DNA of 64,000 bases, taken from assembly GCA_049323895.1 (NCBI GenBank), contig JBMOKT010000016.1:1-64000 (forward strand), read 5' to 3'. This document shows positions 43,863-52,355 of the stretch, piece by piece. How positions within the stretch are numbered: the stretch's first letter is position 1; each line of letters opens with the position of its first letter. The notes under the pieces are model-generated. The model did not search any database. It worked only from the letters and a program-made list of their open reading frames with translations, and was not told the origin of the DNA. This DNA comes from JBMOKT01 sp049323895. GTDB taxonomy: Bacteria > Bacillota > Peptococcia > Peptococcales > BICA1-8. The position numbers and the translations under genes were made by a program.

Positions 43863-44206
43863 TTAAGAGTCCATCCTAGTTTTATCTACTGCAACCTGAG
43901 TATAACCAGCTTCAAAAACATAAGATGGAAAAGTTTGCAGCATTTTTAGTGTAATACAGGGTAGTATTCCATAGACATAAGCTTTCTTAAAATGCTTTGA
44001 TCATTAGTGTTTAATTCGGCAACTGTTCCAGACTTTCCTGCATCTAGCTTATCAAGGGTTATTTTACCCATATCAAAAGGAAAGATGAATGCACCCATTG
44101 CTAAAGATGTTTTTGTTCCACGCTCCTTAATTATCATGGAAAATTGAGCAATGCAAGGTACAATCACAACAAGATACCATTGCATTCTTGTATAAGTCTT
44201 AGTTAA
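43863..44206 (-). pseudogene. feoB-feoA remnant with a frameshift (copy 2)
   Basis: On the reverse strand an open frame gives RMQWYLVVIVPCIAQFSMII, FeoB C-terminal-like, then KITLDKLDAGKSGTVAELNT and SILRKLMSM, FeoA-like. One G appears lost in the codons for G-I-L-P, so the frame ends at 43946. In the next frame FeoA continues (TLKMLQTFPSYVFEAGYTQV) to a stop at 43863. There is no start or ribosome binding site. It is a decayed ferrous iron transport gene, closely similar to the remnant at 40957. Confidence 0.72.
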
Positions 44207-44333
44207 AACATTTGAAATCTTGGGAAGTCTTAGAGGGGGGAGCCTCCATATAGAAAGTTGGTTTTTCCCCAGGCATAAGTTTTGATGTCAAATGTGGATA
44301 GGTATTTAAACTATCTAAAAAATTTTCTTTCAA

Positions 44334-44364
44334 ACCCCCCTAAAAAAAAACTTAGCTGCGGATA
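44334..44364 (+). promoter_or_regulatory. SigI-type promoter (DUF2680 gene, copy 2)
   Basis: ACCCCCC (44334-44340), 18 bases, CGGATA (44359-44364). The spacer differs from copy 1 while both boxes are kept. The stretch 44207-44333 shows nothing else recognisable. Confidence 0.78.
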
Positions 44365-44417
44365 TAGCAAATGAGGGCCCTAATCAAAATAAAAATTTAT
44401 TTAGGAGGTTATTAGGA

Positions 44418-44741
44418 ATGAAAAAAATTATTGGTGTAGTTGTTTTGGCAGCCTTAGTTTTGACATTAATTGTACCCGGTGCTTTTGCTGCGATTAGCGA
44501 TACACAGCAAAAGGAAATTGACAGTATTAATAAACAGATGGCAGAACTCCAAAAGAAAATGGCTCAAAAATCTGCTGAAGCAGGTTTAATTACCCAAGAA
44601 CAGGCTAACTCCATGCAGCAAAATATTGAACAAAGAAGTCAGATTCAAAACCAATTCCCCAATCAGCAATATGGCAATGGCTATGGTTATAGAGGTTATG
44701 GCCGAGGTATGATGAATGGTTATGGATGGGGCTGCTGTTAG
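44418..44741 (+). CDS. secreted DUF2680 (YckD-like) protein, copy 2
   Basis: The 107-residue protein shares its signal peptide and nearly all of the first 50 residues with the protein at 42758. The middle differs (KSAEAGLITQEQANSMQQNI), and the Gly/Tyr tail is shorter and ends GWGCC. The upstream DNA, including TTAGGAGG and the SigI-type promoter, is also conserved, so it is a true paralogue that has begun to diverge in the tail. Confidence 0.8.
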   Translation: MKKIIGVVVLAALVLTLIVPGAFAAISDTQQKEIDSINKQMAELQKKMAQKSAEAGLITQEQANSMQQNIEQRSQIQNQFPNQQYGNGYGYRGYGRGMMNGYGWGCC

Positions 44742-44750
44742 TATGAGATG

Positions 44751-44785
44751 AAGAAAGCAGTTAATATTTAACTGCTTTCTTTTTT
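44751..44785 (+). terminator. intrinsic terminator
   Basis: AAGAAAGCAGTTAA pairs perfectly with the following complement ending CTTTCTT and runs into a T tract. Confidence 0.88.
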
Positions 44786-45068
44786 GAGGGAGGAGGTATG
44801 GATAATTCTTACTAGGTCAGATAAAATTATAATTATAGTTGGAATTATACTATCTTTAAGCATCTTTCTTTATGGTTACAGTATAACTTTAAATGATAAT
44901 TACTTAAGTTCAGAACAAAAAAACCTTATAACTAACAGCAAGAATTACAGCTATTTTAAAAATAATGTTGTAGTAACTCCTCTTGACGAAGATATATTAA
45001 TAAACGGAGGAAAAATATATTTGTGTATTTGTCCTGATATAAAAATAAATATTAGTGATAGATTATAA
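44784..45068 (+). CDS. small membrane-anchored protein, possibly NusG domain II-like
   Basis: The frame has one N-terminal helix (IIIIVGIILSLSIFLYGYS) and a short external beta-type domain ending GKIYLCICPDIKINI, which distantly recalls NusG domain II proteins of Clostridia. The TTG at 44784 lies in the T-run of the preceding terminator. GGGAGGAGG at 44788-44796 points to a start near 44800, but no ATG, GTG or TTG is in frame there (the ATG at 44798 is out of frame). The start is therefore unclear or the gene is damaged. Confidence 0.45.
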   Translation: MREEVWIILTRSDKIIIIVGIILSLSIFLYGYSITLNDNYLSSEQKNLITNSKNYSYFKNNVVVTPLDEDILINGGKIYLCICPDIKINISDRL

Positions 45069-45104
45069 CACCTCAACTAAGTAATAGTTAATTGAGGTGT
45101 TTTT
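45068..45104 (+). terminator. intrinsic terminator
   Basis: ACACCTCAA (45068-45076) pairs perfectly with TTGAGGTGT (45092-45100), followed by TTTT. Confidence 0.82.
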
Positions 45105-45130
45105 GTATTTAAAAAATTTTTTTAAATGAG

Positions 45131-45174
45131 ATAAATATTTATGTATTTACAAAAAATAAAACTGACAGTATAAT
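45131..45174 (+). promoter_or_regulatory. sigma-A-type promoter and possible CadC operator of the metal ATPase
   Basis: TTTACA (45146-45151), 17 bases, TATAAT (45169-45174) is a strong promoter. A 12-bp palindrome, ATAAATATTTAT (45131-45142), just upstream of the -35 resembles the core of known CadC sites and could be the operator. Confidence 0.65.
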
Positions 45175-45227
45175 TAATTATGAACACATGAATAGTCTTT
45201 CATATAATATTTAGGTGGGTGATATAA

Positions 45228-47816
45228 ATGCAAAAAGAATTACTTTTAGAAGGTCTGGGTTGCGCTAATTGTGCACAGAAAATAGAGGATAAGGTTAAAA
45301 AATTAAAAGGAGTAAAGGTAGCTTCAGTCAATTTTGCCACAAGTACAATGAATGTAGAATTTGAGCCCAACAAAAATACCGACCAATTATTAGAGGAGAT
45401 TAGAAATATTGTTGTCAGCATAGAATCCCATGTTATATTAACGGAGAAAAAAAGAAGTAAAGATCAGACGAAATCCCTTTTACTATTGGGCTTAGATTGT
45501 GCCAACTGTGCTAATAAGATAGAAATAAAATTAAAAAGTCTAAAAGGTATTAGAAATGTATCTGTTGACTATGTAAATAGAAAGCTGAAATTTGATTTAG
45601 AAGATAAAAATAAATATCCCCAGTTATTAAAAGAAATTGAAAAAGTTATTAAAGAAATAGAACCAGATGTTGAAATACAAGAAGAGGTAAAGAAAAAAAA
45701 TAAGAATAAAGTAGAAATTATCATGAAAGGTCTACATTGTGCCAGTTGTGCTACTAAAATCGATGATAATGTTAAGAAGCTGGAGGGTTTAAAAGAAGCT
45801 AATGTAGACTTTGTAAATAATAAGTTGATTTTATATGTCAAGGAAGCAGATAAAATTGATGCTATAACAGAAGAGGCAGTAAAAATCATCAAAAAGTTTG
45901 AACCCCAATTAGAATTAGAAATTATTAAAAATGATATTAAGCCTAAGGAAAATCAGTCAGAAAAGACCAAAGATAAAATGAAGTTAATTAAATTAGGAAT
46001 AGGTGCGGCTTTATTTGCCTTAGCATTAATATTTAAATTTTCATTTAATATAGAATTAGGGTTATTTTTAATAAGTTATGTCCTTGTTGGCGGTGAAGTA
46101 TTAACCAGAGCAATTAAAAATATTTTTCGAGGCCAAGTTTTTGATGAAAATTTCTTAATGACTATTGCAACGGTAGGAGCTTTCTTAATTGGTGAGTTTC
46201 CTGAAGCTGTAGCTGTTATGCTCTTTTATCAGGTAGGAGAGACCTTTCAGGATATTGCAGTTAATAGGTCTAGAAAATCAATTAAAGCTTTAATGGACAT
46301 TAGACCTGACTATGCTAATGTACTTATTGATGGTGTGGAAGAGCAAGTAGATCCCGATGAGCTATCTGTAGGTGACATTATTATTGTCAAACCAGGGGAG
46401 AAAGTACCTTTGGATGGTAAGATAATTGAAGGGACAACTATGGTAGATACCTCTGCTCTTACAGGAGAATCGGTACCCCGAAAAATAGAAGTTGGCGAAG
46501 AAATATTAAGTGGTTCCATCAATAAAACAGGTCTGGTTAAAGTCGAAGTAACAAAAGAATTTGGCGATTCCACTGTAAGTAAAATTATTGACCTAGTACA
46601 AAATGCAAGCAGTCGCAAAGCTCCTACAGAAAATTTTATCACTAAATTTGCTAGATACTATACACCGGTAGTAGTTATCTCAGCCGCCGCCTTAGCCTTT
46701 ATACCACCGTTAGTAATTGAAGGTGCAACCTTTTCTGACTGGATTTATCGGGCTTTAGTTTTTCTTGTTATATCATGCCCGTGTGCTTTAGTGGTTTCGA
46801 TTCCTCTTGGCTTTTTCGGTGGAATAGGTGGAGCATCTAAAAATGGTGTATTGATTAAAGGTGGTAACTACCTTGAGGCGTTGAACTATGTATCAACAGT
46901 TGTCTTTGATAAAACAGGAACTTTAACTAAAGGCGTGTTTAAAGTAACCGACATTAAATTGGCAAATAATTTTACTAAAGAACAATTATTAGAAAACACA
47001 GCACTAGCAGAAGTCCACTCTAATCATCCTATTGCCAAATCTATATTAGAGGCTTATGGTAAAAAGCCTAATCCTGATTTAATTGAGTCTTATGAAGAAA
47101 TTGCAGGACATGGGGTAAAAGTCAAGGCTGAAGGCAAAGAAATTCTAGCAGGCAATTTAAAACTAATGGAAGTAGAAAAAATTGAATATCTACCTAACGC
47201 ACAGGTAGGGACAGTTGTTCATGTTGCTGTTGATAGAGTTTATGCTGGAAGTATCTTAATTGCAGATGAAATTAAACGGGATGCCAAAGAGGCTATTGAA
47301 AACCTACGTAAAACAGGTGTTAAGAAAATAGTAATGCTTACGGGTGATAATAAAAAAGTTGGTGAATATGTAGCAAATGAACTAGGGCTTGATAAAGTTT
47401 ATACAGAGTTGCTACCGGATAATAAGGTGGAAAAAGTAGAGGAACTATTAAAAGATAAGGGTAAAGATGAAAAATTAGTATTTGTTGGTGATGGCATTAA
47501 TGATGCTCCTGTTCTTGCAAGAGCAGATATTGGTGTAGCAATGGGTGGACTTGGTTCGGATGCGGCTATAGAAGCTGCAGATGTAGTTATAATGACTGAC
47601 GAGCCAAGTAAGCTGGTAAGTGCTATTAAAATTGCTAAGAGAACTAAAGCTATAGTTTGGCAAAATATTGTTTTTGCATTAGGTGTTAAAGGTTTCTTTC
47701 TTCTCTTAGGGGCTGTAGGGATAGCTACAATGTGGGAAGCAGTATTTGCTGATGTTGGAGTATCGGTAATTGCGGTTTTAAACGCTATGCGTGTAATGAA
47801 GGTTAAGAATATATAA
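45228..47816 (+). CDS. cadA: heavy-metal (Cd/Zn/Pb-type) P1B ATPase with three N-terminal HMA domains
   Basis: The 862-residue ATPase has three heavy-metal-associated domains with GLGCANC, GLDCANC and GLHCASC (about residues 9, 88 and 168), then TGES, the membrane CPC motif (SCPCALVVSIPLGFFGG), the phosphorylation site DKTGTLT and the hinge GDGINDAPVLA. The CPC region and DKTGTLTKG context fit the CadA/ZntA group rather than copper ATPases. Three HMA domains is more than usual for CadA. A CadC-like repressor follows. Confidence 0.92.
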   Translation: MQKELLLEGLGCANCAQKIEDKVKKLKGVKVASVNFATSTMNVEFEPNKNTDQLLEEIRNIVVSIESHVILTEKKRSKDQTKSLLLLGLDCANCANKIEIKLKSLKGIRNVSVDYVNRKLKFDLEDKNKYPQLLKEIEKVIKEIEPDVEIQEEVKKKNKNKVEIIMKGLHCASCATKIDDNVKKLEGLKEANVDFVNNKLILYVKEADKIDAITEEAVKIIKKFEPQLELEIIKNDIKPKENQSEKTKDKMKLIKLGIGAALFALALIFKFSFNIELGLFLISYVLVGGEVLTRAIKNIFRGQVFDENFLMTIATVGAFLIGEFPEAVAVMLFYQVGETFQDIAVNRSRKSIKALMDIRPDYANVLIDGVEEQVDPDELSVGDIIIVKPGEKVPLDGKIIEGTTMVDTSALTGESVPRKIEVGEEILSGSINKTGLVKVEVTKEFGDSTVSKIIDLVQNASSRKAPTENFITKFARYYTPVVVISAAALAFIPPLVIEGATFSDWIYRALVFLVISCPCALVVSIPLGFFGGIGGASKNGVLIKGGNYLEALNYVSTVVFDKTGTLTKGVFKVTDIKLANNFTKEQLLENTALAEVHSNHPIAKSILEAYGKKPNPDLIESYEEIAGHGVKVKAEGKEILAGNLKLMEVEKIEYLPNAQVGTVVHVAVDRVYAGSILIADEIKRDAKEAIENLRKTGVKKIVMLTGDNKKVGEYVANELGLDKVYTELLPDNKVEKVEELLKDKGKDEKLVFVGDGINDAPVLARADIGVAMGGLGSDAAIEAADVVIMTDEPSKLVSAIKIAKRTKAIVWQNIVFALGVKGFFLLLGAVGIATMWEAVFADVGVSVIAVLNAMRVMKVKNI

Positions 47817-47888
47817 GTTAAGATAAAATGGTTAACTGTAAAATACCCTTTTATAGTATGGACGAAAATTAAATAAAAAAGTTGATAA

Positions 47889-47936
47889 CATAACATTAAA
47901 ACATTACAATATATATTGTAATGTTTTAATGTTATG
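47889..47936. promoter_or_regulatory. perfect 48-bp palindrome before the CadC-like gene
   Basis: Bases 47889-47912 are the exact reverse complement of 47913-47936, with no loop. Each arm contains two ACATTA-type units (AACATTAAAACATTAC), so it may hold several repressor half-sites. It covers the likely promoter region of the regulator gene and could also act as the cadA terminator, though there is no long T-run. Confidence 0.75.
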
Positions 47937-47948
47937 GGGGTATATAAA

Positions 47949-48323
47949 TTGGAATCAAATAAACCAGAAAAGATAGATCCATTCATTTGTGAAGAATGGT
48001 TTTGTGATGAAGAAAAAGTTAGGCAAATACAAAGAGAACTTAATAGTATAGAAGGAATGGGCTTAATACTAAAAGCTTTGGCTGATGATACACGGATTAA
48101 AATTGCTTATGCCCTTTCTAAAACGGAAATGTGTGTATGTGATATTGCTAGATTAATAGATGCCAGCAGCAACGTTGCTTCTTATCATTTAAGAACTCTT
48201 AACTATTTGGGTATTGCAAAAAACAGAAAAGATGGAAAGTTGGTTTACTACTTTATTACAGATGAACGTATTAAAAGATTAATTTGGGATGTATATGAAT
48301 ATGCACAGGATAGAAAAAATTAA
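47949..48323 (+). CDS. cadC: ArsR/SmtB-family metal-responsive repressor (CadC-like)
   Basis: The 124-residue protein has a winged-helix core (LKALADDTRIKIAYALSKTE; SSNVASYHLRTLNYLGIAKN) and the metal site EMCVCDIARL. An N-terminal Cys pair (FICEEWFC) completes a CadC-type thiolate site. It senses Cd, Pb or Zn and would derepress the ATPase. The TTG at 47949 fits GGGGGT at 47936-47941; an ATG at 47934 lies within the palindrome with no ribosome binding site. Confidence 0.9.
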   Translation: MESNKPEKIDPFICEEWFCDEEKVRQIQRELNSIEGMGLILKALADDTRIKIAYALSKTEMCVCDIARLIDASSNVASYHLRTLNYLGIAKNRKDGKLVYYFITDERIKRLIWDVYEYAQDRKN

Positions 48324-48327
48324 TGTG

Positions 48328-48358
48328 ACCTCCCTAAAAACAATACTTATTACGAAAT
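48328..48358 (+). promoter_or_regulatory. SigI-type promoter of sigI-rsgI (autoregulation)
   Basis: ACCTCCC (48328-48334), exactly 18 bases, CGAAAT (48353-48358). CGAA is the -10 reported for the Bacillus sigI promoter. It lies 22 bases before the sigI start, which supports self-control by SigI. Confidence 0.72.
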
Positions 48359-48379
48359 TAGAAATAGCGGAGTGATATC

Positions 48380-49114
48380 ATGTCTGAACAGTTTAATCAA
48401 ATAGATAATAATTTAATAATTAAAGCTCAAAAGGATTTCTCGGCTAAGGAAAAACTTTTTCATATATTTAGACCTAGAATCCGCCTAATGGCTATGGATA
48501 TATGTAAAAGGCCTTTGGATTGGGATAATGATGATGAATTGAGTATAAGCTTAATAGCATTTAATGAAGCTATTGAAACCTTTGATGAGACTAAAGGGAT
48601 GAGTTTCATTAACTATTCCCGAATGCTTATTCATAGACGTTTGATAGACCATTTCAGAAAAGAATCCCGTTTCCAACACCTCCCTTTAGAATATAATGAA
48701 GAAGAAAATGAAATATCCAAGCATGAAATAAATGAGGCGGTTGCACAACATCAGAAAGAAGAACGGGCTAGAGATCAAAGGGAAATGATGGAACTGTATA
48801 ATAATAGTTTAAGCGAATTTGGGGTAACTATAGATGATTTATTAGCAGTTTCTCCTAAACATAAAGACACCAAAATTAACCTAATGAAAATTGCACAAAC
48901 TTTATCTATAAACTCTGAACTTATTACAAAATTATATGCTACAAAAAAACTCCCTATTAAAGAACTAATGCTGATTACAGGCAATAGTAAAAAAGTATTA
49001 GAAAAGGGAAGAAAATATATAATAGCTGTAACACTGATCTTAAGTAATGAAGAATTTGCTCCTATTAAAAATTTAATTCGCTTTCCTATTGGAGAGGGTG
49101 GTGAGGCAAAATGA
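48380..49114 (+). CDS. sigI: RNA polymerase sigma factor SigI
   Basis: The 244-residue protein has a sigma region 2 (DELSISLIAFNEAIETFDETKG; MSFINYSRMLIHRRLIDHFRKES) and the SigI C-terminal domain (KLPIKELMLITGNSKKVLEKGRKYI). SigI factors respond to heat or envelope and polysaccharide signals in Bacillus and Clostridium. The start has AGCGGAGTGAT upstream. It overlaps rsgI by 4 bases, the normal sigI-rsgI order. Confidence 0.93.
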   Translation: MSEQFNQIDNNLIIKAQKDFSAKEKLFHIFRPRIRLMAMDICKRPLDWDNDDELSISLIAFNEAIETFDETKGMSFINYSRMLIHRRLIDHFRKESRFQHLPLEYNEEENEISKHEINEAVAQHQKEERARDQREMMELYNNSLSEFGVTIDDLLAVSPKHKDTKINLMKIAQTLSINSELITKLYATKKLPIKELMLITGNSKKVLEKGRKYIIAVTLILSNEEFAPIKNLIRFPIGEGGEAK

Positions 49115-50097
49115 CTAAAATGAAGGGTATCGTAATGAGGGTTGAAGACAAGCATGTAGCGGTTGTTACTGAGGAAGGCGACTTTTTAAGAGTGAAAATG
49201 CCTGTACAAAGACCTCTTCCAGGCGATACTATAGAGTTTCCTGTTAAGAAGAAATTTAATTTTAAACCATATATAATGATTGCTGCTATGCTAATATTAA
49301 TTTTCGGTATTAGTTCATTAAGACCTTTTACAACTCCTCCAGCAGTAGCATCGGTTACTATAGATTTGACTCCAAACATTGAACTTACTATAGGTCAAGG
49401 TAATACTGTGGCCAAAGCTGAAGCTCAGAATAAAGAAGGCTCGCAATTATTAAAAGAAATAGATATTGATGGGCTGGATGTTTATCAAGCAGTTAATGTT
49501 ATCACAGCCAAAGCAGCAGAGATGGGCTTCTTAAAACAAGAAGACAAAAATGTAGCGATTGCAACTATAGTACCATTAGGTAATGATGAAGAGCTTGATA
49601 AAGAAAAAATCATGCAGACTATTCATGACGAAATGTATGCAAAAAAATTTGACGGCTATGTTGTTGTCAATGAAGCTTCGCAGGAAATTCGACGACAAGC
49701 ACAAGAAATGGGAATACCTATCAATAGATATATGTTAATGGTAATGGCCCAACAACAAGGCAGCCAAGAAACATCAGAATTTTTTACTAATAATTCTTTA
49801 AATCAAGTCATAGATGATAGCCAGATTCAAGTACCAAATGCTTTCCCTGATAACTGGTGTGAGGTGCAAGGTTGGGGAGGAAATACTGATAGTAATATGA
49901 ATAATCAATGGGATGATTGTGATTATGGAATGCCTATGGGACCCTATGATAATTATTCAAATGATCCCAATGGTTTAAATAATCAGGCTCCGCAAAGCAA
50001 TAGAAATATGGATGATAGCGTGAATAATAATCGTGATATGCAACAATGGAACATGCAAGAGGGCAATTGGAATAGGTGGCCCAATACTTGTGATTAA
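49111..50097 (+). CDS. rsgI: anti-sigma-I factor RsgI
   Basis: The 328-residue protein has the RsgI N-terminal domain (KGIVMRVEDKHVAVVTEEGD; GDTIEFP), one helix (PYIMIAAMLILIFGISSL, about 54-71), and an external domain with VASVTIDLTPNIELTIGQG and ATIVPL. The C-terminal 80 residues are Asn/Asp/Gln/Met-rich and end in NTCD, with no carbohydrate-binding module. It holds SigI at the membrane until an external signal arrives. The tail composition recalls the secreted protein at 40268. Confidence 0.92.
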   Translation: MTKMKGIVMRVEDKHVAVVTEEGDFLRVKMPVQRPLPGDTIEFPVKKKFNFKPYIMIAAMLILIFGISSLRPFTTPPAVASVTIDLTPNIELTIGQGNTVAKAEAQNKEGSQLLKEIDIDGLDVYQAVNVITAKAAEMGFLKQEDKNVAIATIVPLGNDEELDKEKIMQTIHDEMYAKKFDGYVVVNEASQEIRRQAQEMGIPINRYMLMVMAQQQGSQETSEFFTNNSLNQVIDDSQIQVPNAFPDNWCEVQGWGGNTDSNMNNQWDDCDYGMPMGPYDNYSNDPNGLNNQAPQSNRNMDDSVNNNRDMQQWNMQEGNWNRWPNTCD

Positions 50098-50432
50098 GAA
50101 ATTAAAAATATAGGTTTTGCCATAAGACTAACATGAAGTTTTTTAAAATTTTAAATCTTTTTGAATTAAGAAGGAATTTATAGAATTTATATAGAATAAA
50201 AATTAAAGTATAGGAATTGGGTATCAAGAAGATACCTTATAATATTTCATGCGATTATTATAAAGACAGTATTTATATTAAGGATTAAGCCATGAAGGTT
50301 TTCGCCTGAAGAAATCGGGTAGCTTTCATGGTTTTTATTTTTTAAGGGGTGTTGTTGAGAAAGGTTAAATTTTCATGTTTTGTTGAATAAAATTTATCTT
50401 GTAGTTAAGTGTTTTTTGAAGGAGTGATAATC
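50098..50432 (+). other. leader region of the cobalt transporter operon with a terminator-like hairpin
   Basis: CCATGAA (50290-50296) pairs with TTCATGG (50325-50331), followed by TTTTTATTTTTT. The enclosed 28 bases may fold further. This could be the rsgI terminator or an attenuator of cbiM. I could not find cobalamin (B12-box) or NiCo riboswitch features. The AT-rich stretch before it shows nothing else. Confidence 0.5.
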
Positions 50433-51479
50433 ATGCACATGGCGGATGCTTTAATTTCTCCGGTCGTAGGTGGAACTATGTGGGCTGCTACTACGGGAGT
50501 TGCAGCTTATTCAATTAAAAAACTTCAAAATGATTTGGATGAAAAGAAGGTTCCTTTGATGGGAGTAGTGGCGGCTTTCGTATTTGTAGCGCAGATGATT
50601 AATTTTACAATACCTGGGACGGGTTCAAGCGGACACATTGGCGGTGGTTTGTTGCTGGCCATTCTACTTGGTCCTTATGCCGGATTCCTTGCTATGGCTT
50701 CCATTCTTTCAATTCAGGCATTGTTTTTTGCAGATGGAGGTCTGTTGGCATTAGGGAGTAGTATATTTAACCTTGGATTTTTTACTTGTTTTATTGCTTA
50801 TCCTCTTATATATAAACCGATTATTGCCAAAGGGTATACCCCCAAACGAATTATTGGAGCAGCTATGCTTGCAGTAGTTATTGGCCTTCAGCTTGGTGCT
50901 TTTAGCGTCGTACTTGAAACTCTGTTTTCTGGGAAGACAGAATTGCCCTTTGGTACCTTCGTATTACTGATGCAGCCCATCCATCTTGCCATAGGTGTGG
51001 TGGAAGGCCTTGTCGTTGCGGCTGTTGTTTCCTTTGTTTGGAGGGAACGGCCGGAAATACTTGAGAAAGTAGCTTTGGGAGAAACCCTTGAAAGTGTCTC
51101 TATAAAAAAAATTTTTACAGTCCTTGCCGTGACGGCAATGCTTACCGGAGGTATCCTCTCATGGTTTGCTTCTGCAAATCCTGATGGGTTGGAATGGTCT
51201 ATGTTTAAGACAGCAGGTGTAGAGGAACTTCAAGCCCCGGATGGCATTCATCAGACCCTATCTAAAATTCAAAGCAAAATCGCCTTTTTACCGGATTATG
51301 GTTTTAGGGTATCTGAATATGAAAATGCCGCAAGTACAGATGAAAATGCAGGCGAATCGTGGCCTGATGTAAATGGCGGCACTAGCGTCTCAGGGTTAGT
51401 TGGCGGCGGTTTGACCCTTGCTTTTACAGCTCTTATTGGGCTTGGCATCAGCTTGTACAAAAAAAGAAGAATAATTTAA
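50433..51479 (+). CDS. cbiM: cobalt ECF transporter substrate-binding subunit CbiM fused to a CbiN-like (PDGLE) domain
   Basis: The 348-residue protein starts MHMADALISPVVGG, the metal-binding N-terminus of CbiM/NikM that must be exposed, which fixes the start at ATG 50433 after AAGGAGTGAT. Seven or more helices follow. The C-terminal part carries NPDGLEWSMFKTAG and FLPDYGF, the PDGLE domain that replaces a separate CbiN. It takes up cobalt (or nickel) with the next two genes. Confidence 0.9.
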   Translation: MHMADALISPVVGGTMWAATTGVAAYSIKKLQNDLDEKKVPLMGVVAAFVFVAQMINFTIPGTGSSGHIGGGLLLAILLGPYAGFLAMASILSIQALFFADGGLLALGSSIFNLGFFTCFIAYPLIYKPIIAKGYTPKRIIGAAMLAVVIGLQLGAFSVVLETLFSGKTELPFGTFVLLMQPIHLAIGVVEGLVVAAVVSFVWRERPEILEKVALGETLESVSIKKIFTVLAVTAMLTGGILSWFASANPDGLEWSMFKTAGVEELQAPDGIHQTLSKIQSKIAFLPDYGFRVSEYENAASTDENAGESWPDVNGGTSVSGLVGGGLTLAFTALIGLGISLYKKRRII

Positions 51480-51548
51480 CTGCTTAAAAACTTCCAAGTC
51501 GGGACTAATAATCCCTCCCATAACTATTTATGAGGATTTGATGCAACT

Positions 51549-52355
51549 ATGAGTATAACGAATAAAACATTTGATATGAGGCTTCTAGACGAATTGGCAT
51601 GTAAGAAAACTGTCGTTCATAGTATACACCCCCTTGTAAAGTTTCTAACAACAGTTATTTATTTGATTGTGGTTATATCCTTTGACAGATATGAAATCAT
51701 TGGTCTACTGCCCCTGATTTTATTTCCAGTGGTGTTGATAACATTGGCTGAGCTTCCACTACGACCTATATTGAAAAGAATGATGCTTGCTACGCCTTTT
51801 GTTGTTGGAATAGGTATATTAAACCCGGTATTTGATCATCAAGTCTTTGTGGTTGGAGGATTAATACTCTCCAGAGGATGGTTTACCTTTATTTCTATTT
51901 TCTTGAAAAGTATACTCACGGTGAGCGCTGCGCTGATACTTATTGCCACCACTGGAATGGATAAACTGGCATCAGCTTTACGAATGGTGAAAATTCCGAG
52001 ATTGTTTATACTGCAATTACTGTTAACCTACCGGTATATCTCAGTGCTTATGGAAGAGGCTTCCCAGATATGGATGGCATATTCAATACGGGCTCCTCAA
52101 CAGAAGGGGATTAATCGGAGTGTTTGGGGGCCACTGATTGGACAGCTTATATTAAGAACTTTTGAAAGGGCACAGAGAGTGTATCAAGCCATGTGTTTAA
52201 GAGGGTTTACAGGGGAATATAATACGGGTGGACATGTAAGGTTAAGATTTGGGGATATAGCATATTTGGTTAGTTGGAGTTTATTCTTTGCTGCAACTAG
52301 AATTTACAATTTTCCTATGTTGATAGGTTCATTGTTAACAGGAGTGGTTAGATGA
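51549..52355 (+). CDS. cbiQ: ECF transporter transmembrane subunit CbiQ
   Basis: The 268-residue protein has five or six helices and the coupling segments RAPQQKGINRSVWGP and MCLRGFTGEY (the A-R-G/R-G-F-type motifs that contact the ATPase). It joins CbiM to CbiO. The ATG at 51549 has only a weak GAGGATTTGA site. It overlaps cbiO by 4 bases. Confidence 0.9.
   Translation: MSITNKTFDMRLLDELACKKTVVHSIHPLVKFLTTVIYLIVVISFDRYEIIGLLPLILFPVVLITLAELPLRPILKRMMLATPFVVGIGILNPVFDHQVFVVGGLILSRGWFTFISIFLKSILTVSAALILIATTGMDKLASALRMVKIPRLFILQLLLTYRYISVLMEEASQIWMAYSIRAPQQKGINRSVWGPLIGQLILRTFERAQRVYQAMCLRGFTGEYNTGGHVRLRFGDIAYLVSWSLFFAATRIYNFPMLIGSLLTGVVR

Noticed and set aside
43946..44185. A new 79-residue membrane protein on the reverse strand
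   Set aside because: The frame continues as FeoA after a one-base shift, so it is better explained as a decayed feo gene.
50290..50341. Cobalamin or NiCo riboswitch before cbiM
   Set aside because: A terminator-like hairpin is present, but I could not find the B12-box or the conserved NiCo core, so only a hairpin is reported.
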